Assembly: GCF_036588685.1 (NCBI RefSeq)
Contig: NC_086386.1
Span: forward strand, 48,035,878 to 48,099,877
Origin: Mytilus trossulus
Taxonomy: Eukaryota > Mollusca > Bivalvia > Mytilida > Mytilidae
DNA: 64,000 bases
Direction: 5' to 3'
A model generated the notes under the pieces. The model worked only from the letters and a program-made list of their open reading frames with translations. It had not been told where the DNA came from and ran no database searches. This document shows, one piece after another, positions 60,701 through 64,000 of the stretch. Numbering within the stretch: the first letter of the stretch is position 1; each line of letters starts with the position of its first letter. The translations under genes were made by a program, and so were the position numbers.

Positions 60701-62627
60701 GTCAAAATGACAGACATTAAAGATTTGTTTTCAAACGATCCTCATTGTCAATTTCTAGATGTAAGTCAACAAATGTTACAGACCGAACTGTAGCTGTTGT
60801 ATCTTTTATCTCAAGTTCGATGGAATAGATGTATTCAACCTAATCAAAAAAAAATTGAATTATCTATTGAGAGAATAACATTTATGAAGCGGAAAGTAAT
60901 GTTTTAAGGATCCTGCAAACTTCTTTTCTTTCCTCCTAAGAAATTCATGTATGCAGTCAGCCTCATATGAATAAAGTAATAAGTCGGCAATAAGAAAGAC
61001 ACAGTATTTTCCAATTGAAATGACGAATATTTGTGTTGAAAAAAGTACTCTAATGGTACCAACTATGTAGTGAATGAAGAAATCAAGCTTCTTGATGATA
61101 ACAGCTGACGTAAAATTTATAAATATCGCAACTAAGATAATATTTACCTCCACTAAGAGATATAAATAATAATTTGACAGCCACAACTGACGTATAATAT
61201 TATGAATATATGGAGGAACATCATATTCTAGACTATAATGTGTAGGTAAAAGTTGATATATTCATCCACGTTTTGAAATTCATTAAATCACAAATTAATT
61301 TTCATGTCTTGACGTTAAGGAAGGTTTCAGTTGGAGAGTTTCTGTCACTTTCCTACTGGAAGCTTTATATGTCTACTACATACAACGATGGATATCTGTT
61401 TTCCCTATGGATCAGTTTCTGGTTATACCATTTGAAGAATACAGAGACAACAAATTTGAGACAATGAATAGAATATTTTCATTTTTGGAAATAAGTAAGT
61501 ATAATTTGTTAATCTTTGTAATATTGATTTAGTGAAAATGAAAGTTACTTCGGACACACTGAATTTGTAAAAGAGAATCTATAATACTATAAGTAGAGAA
61601 AACCAAATCATCAGAGAACTTAATTCTTGAGATCAATTGTAGAAACACGTTTCATCTACATATAACCAGTTGAGACTCTCGAATCGAAAAAAAACTACTA
61701 AAAAACACAAGCCTCAACGACAGTTTTAATCTGATTATTTAATAAAAAAAAATCTTCTAAAAATGTCCTTAACCAATTCATGAAAATGACCATTGTTTAT
61801 ATAGTTGGTTTCTGTGTTTGTTATATTTTAATTTTGTGTTTCTGTTGTGTCGTAGTTCTCTTATATTTGATGGGTCTCCCTCAGTTTTATTTTGTAACCC
61901 GGATTTGTTTTTTTCTTAATCGATTATACTACTGTTGCCTTTATTTATGCATATTAAGAACGGTAACAGAATCCACAAATATGCTCTAACTATAGAAGGA
62001 ATGGTTGCTTTGATCGGTATATATCGTGGTTTCTTTTTGTTTTTAGAGAGATATCATCTAAACATAAACTTAAGTACATTCCATCAAATTTTTATATTCT
62101 TGATATTTGGTAATTGATCGGACTGAGAGGCGAAACATACCAAATAGAAAGTCAAGAGCATAAGTCGAGAACGAACCGATCATACCACTGGAATTAAAAC
62201 AACAACAAAAACAACAAAGAGACAAACAACAGTATACAAAACACAAAATAAAAAAAATAGGGACTGCGAAACACGAACCAATCAAAAACCAGGATAGATC
62301 TCAAATGAACTGGAAAGGTAATCAGATCCTGTTCAACAAAAACGTAATCAAGGTTGAATGGTATTAATAATGTTTGTTTTCAATTTGTTTTACTTAATTT
62401 TAGGACAACTGAATAGAACGGAAATGGTTCAAAGAAATGTACTGAAAAAGAGAATCGATAATAAAGGACCTAGCTCAATTTACACTCCTTTAACAGAAAA
62501 AGCAAGGAATATGTTGTACGATTTTTATGAACCGTATAATAAAATGTTGTACGATTATTTAAATGATTCTTTCACTTATCGGTGGCAAAAAGAGCCGTAT
62601 GAAAGTTACAAATTAAAGTATACATGA
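51706..62627 (+). CDS. Carbohydrate sulfotransferase, CHST15-like (type II membrane protein); one internal frameshift
   Basis: Exons: 51706-51741 and 52022-52164 (probable cytoplasmic tail and membrane anchor, FTTILGMVFMTALFE), 53132-53196, 54011-54229, 56672-56769, 57546-57699, 59775-59925, 61320-61494 and 62404-62627 (TGA). The 5'-PAPS loop is IQIGVTKCGTSDLF (usual PKCGTT). The 3'-phosphate region is KLLISLRDPVER with a following serine. RWISVFPMDQFLVIPFEEY and PLTEKARNMLYDFYEPYNK match the C-terminal half of GalNAc-4-sulfate 6-O-sulfotransferases. These Golgi enzymes move sulfate from PAPS to chondroitin or dermatan sulfate; the exact acceptor here is unknown. Phases agree from 53132 on, except within 56672-56769, which is one base short: EDGPYQTF and QYVNKFRRAAKSI lie in different frames. 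An internal donor after 56707 would skip the break in frame. The link between 52164 (phase 2) and 53132 needs a missing small exon. Confidence 0.85.
52530..52725 (-). repeat. Dispersed repeat, family A-related
   Basis: 'gaagatgtgatatgagcgca', 'aatgagacaactgtccac' and 'ccattcaaacgggaaaac' follow the layout of the 49445 copy, with 'gtacgaccttggatcacacc' as a family-specific middle. It resembles the minus strand of the copies at 53560 and 58055. Intronic in the sulfotransferase gene. Confidence 0.6.
53560..53945 (+). repeat. Dispersed repeat related to family A
   Basis: Contains 'attgagttaagccattcc', 'ccattaaaacgtttaa', 'tagcttgctgttcggtgtga' and 'gagcgttgtctcattgacac'. The same order is found at 57110-57450 and 58055-58465. 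It lies in the intron just before the exon at 54011. Confidence 0.75.
54330..54670 (+). repeat. Dispersed repeat family B, diverged copy
   Basis: 'ggtatcatcagcccagtagt', 'gattgtccgtttaaaa', 'aggtttcaactc' and 'acatagctctttaac' follow the order of 39791-40105 with many differences. Intronic in the sulfotransferase gene. Confidence 0.7.
54845..55225. mobile_element. Two adjacent foldback sequences
   Basis: 55098-55225 has arms 'ttatcggatttatccaatc' and 'gattggataaatccgataa' with a GC-rich loop 'gagccgcttcggcgagg'. 54845-55035 contains 'ttctcgcttgag' and 'ctcaagcgagaa' as inverted partners. Both are non-coding and intronic. Confidence 0.65.
55505..56150 (+). mobile_element. Dispersed repeat family D with terminal hairpin, copy 2
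   Basis: Matches 32495-33115 along its length. The hairpin end is better kept here: 'acatatcaacgatataagga' is answered by 'ccttatatcgttgatatgt' across a loop with 'ttcggcccgaaacagcc'. It lies in the large sulfotransferase intron 54230-56671. Confidence 0.8.
57110..57450 (+). repeat. Dispersed repeat related to family A
   Basis: Same family as 53560-53945: 'attgagttaagccatttc', 'tagcttgtagttcggttcga' and 'gagagttgtctcattgtc'. It ends about 95 bases before the exon at 57546. Confidence 0.7.
57740..57895 (+). repeat. Dispersed repeat family A, partial copy
   Basis: 'ccgttagtttttctctttt', 'gggctttacatagctgac' and 'aatgcggtatgggttttac' match the family A core. It begins about 40 bases after the exon ending at 57699. 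Confidence 0.7.
58055..58465 (+). repeat. Dispersed repeat related to family A, longest copy of its subgroup
   Basis: 'gatccattaaaacgtttaat', 'ggattagaccgttactttt', 'tagcttgttgtttggtgtga' and 'ttgtctcattggcactcaca' make it the fullest member of the 53560 subgroup. Confidence 0.75.
58466..59774. other. Intron sequence without recognised gene
   Basis: Low-complexity stretch 58840-59180 is rich in 'aattcgaatt'-type words. A short family B remnant lies at 59385-59445 ('gattcggacgccatttaat'). The end is the acceptor of the exon at 59775. Confidence 0.5.
60180..60990 (-). pseudogene. Penelope-like element fragment with nested repeat
   Basis: On the minus strand 60990-60860 reads ADLLLYSYEADCIHEFLRRK. 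In a shifted frame 60850-60720 reads YIYSIELEIKDTTATVRSV and VDLHLEIDNEDRLKTN, which are the palm and following part of Penelope-like reverse transcriptases. At 60655-60720 a short family A piece ('aagatgtggtatgtttgcca') interrupts it. 60180-60500 carries the 3' part, related to 45190-45400. It lies in the sulfotransferase intron 59926-61319, opposite to the gene. Confidence 0.7.
62140..62345 (-). repeat. Penelope-like 3' end fragment, diverged
   Basis: 'cgaaacacgaaccaatcaaa', 'ccaggatagatctcaaatg' and 'aatcagatcctgttcaac' parallel the 3' parts at 24180-24240 and 60190-60290. Intronic, just upstream of the last sulfotransferase exon. Confidence 0.5.
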
Positions 62628-63690
62628 CAGTGTTCTGTATTTTTGTAATCTTTTTATTACTACTATCATATATTTTCATGTGCCTTTTGTGCGCTGATAA
62701 AGTAAACTAAGGAAAACATTTTTTTTTTAAATGCACAAAAAATATCAGGATACTTTAAATATCGGAAAGACTACATAGTCGGAAAATAAGTCCGGTTGCT
62801 AGAAAAATTAAAAAATACTTACATCAGTAGAGATTTTTTATTAGTTGTTTTATCTAGTTTACTCCCAAGTTAATGAACATACTCATGCAATTTATGAAAT
62901 TATTTTTTTTTATAACTTTCATATTGAAAAAAACACTTGGAAAATATCATGCGTTCGAAGCAAATACCGGTGTCTACTTTCAAATTTAACATTAAAACTT
63001 TAAAACCTCGAAGCAAAAGATGAATGTATAGAAGAATACGTGTGGTCTGATTTTACCAAAGAAAAGATAACAAGCATAACAAAATTCATCTACGATTAAC
63101 GATTAACATTTTATAATAGATTCTTTGTGCATCTGGAATTTGATACGACTGTCATACTTGTAAGACATTTAGCTATCTTAAAGACCAGGCTCAATCCAAT
63201 TCGAGATAAGAAAATACATGTATCAAGTCAGGAATAGGATAGTTGTTATCCATTCTTTTGATGTGTTTTATCTTTTGATTTTGCCATTTGGTTGGGTCTT
63301 TCTGTTTTGAATTTTCCGCTGTATTTCTTGGATTTTACTTTTTTCAATTATTCATTTGTTAGATGTAATGCAGAACATACATTATTTATCAATAAATCAT
63401 TCGGTTTTTTTTTTACATCCTTCATTTTTTTTTATCTCTTTTGCTGAAAAGGAATAAGCGGATATCAAAATAGATTCCATGCAAATCTGTTATCAAAGAT
63501 CATGCCATATAGATACAACAGACATGTAGGCTTTGATTCCCATCTCTTTTCGTGAAATATCTGTATGAGATTATTGTGTACGAAGAGTTGCATATCTAAG
63601 CAGGAGACATTTAAGCACTCTGATTCGTTCCGTTTAGACTTCATATAATTTCTTCCAGTTTTTCCGTGTCATTAATTTATTCCAAACGGG
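62628..63690. other. Sulfotransferase 3' flank, no other gene recognised
   Basis: The stop is at 62625-62627. An AATAAA at 63391-63396 could end the transcript, giving a 3' untranslated region of about 780 bases, but nearer variant signals are possible. No other coding is visible. Confidence 0.4.
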
Positions 63691-63694
63691 TTTA

Positions 63695-64000
63695 AAAATT
63701 AAGGGCACATAAACTCTGGCCTCTAATATTTTTCATTTTTTTATTTATAGAAAGTTACCCAAACTAGTGCTATATGCTAATCTTTTTACATGTAGACGAT
63801 AGTTTTTGGACCTAACTGAACATGGTTTGCATAAATATGCACGCTCATAACATGATTGTCTTGACCAGGGTTTATTGGTGCTGATTCTCTTGGAGTATTG
63901 TCACGGTTTATGAATTAAGGGCATATAAACTCTAGCCCTTAATATTCTTCATTTCTCATTTATAGAAAATTACCCCAAATAATGCTATATGCTAATCTCT
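63695..64000 (+). repeat. Direct repeat, two copies of about 85 bases, 216 bases apart
   Basis: 'aagggcacataaactctggc' at 63701 and 'aagggcatataaactctagc' at 63917 start blocks that both continue to 'tgctatatgctaatct'. The second is cut by the window end. Confidence 0.8.

Overview
The window looks like nuclear DNA of a bivalve mollusc, most likely a mussel of the genus Mytilus. It is AT-rich. Genes are cut into short exons of about 60-260 bases by kilobase introns with GT/AG borders. The spaces between genes are packed with degenerate dispersed repeats of the kind I associate with mussel genomes. No operons, ribosome binding sites or CRISPR arrays are expected or seen. The longest open frames are mostly not genes; the real genes were found by joining short frames with matching splice phase.

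Layout. 1-9.2 kb: no intact gene; dispersed repeats, a tandem array and a broken minus-strand tyrosine-recombinase element (6.2-8.5 kb). 9.29-17.05 kb, plus strand: a secreted C-type lectin with six recognised exons whose phases all agree. 17-22 kb: repeats. 22.0-29.4 kb, minus strand: a compact FH1-FH2 formin, nine well-supported exons plus an inferred first exon, about 510 residues. 29.5-41 kb: no gene; foldback elements and paralogous repeat copies. 41.2-45.5 kb, plus strand: a decayed LINE carrying a nested short element, followed by an internally deleted Penelope-like element. 46.3-46.5 kb: a tRNA-derived SINE. 47.0-48.4 kb, plus strand: a small cysteine-rich secreted-protein gene with a broken signal exon. 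50-51.3 kb: two foldback elements. 51.7-62.6 kb, plus strand: a type II membrane carbohydrate sulfotransferase of the CHST15 kind, with one single-base frameshift in an internal exon. 62.6-64 kb: repeats.

The three main genes are unrelated in function (sugar recognition, actin assembly, glycan sulfation) and form no system. The points most worth checking are the unusual lectin (an eight-cysteine N-terminal module followed by a C-type lectin domain lacking one disulfide and the calcium motifs), the sulfotransferase frameshift that an internal splice donor would step over, and the stacking of several repeat families inside introns. I see no convincing new multi-gene system.
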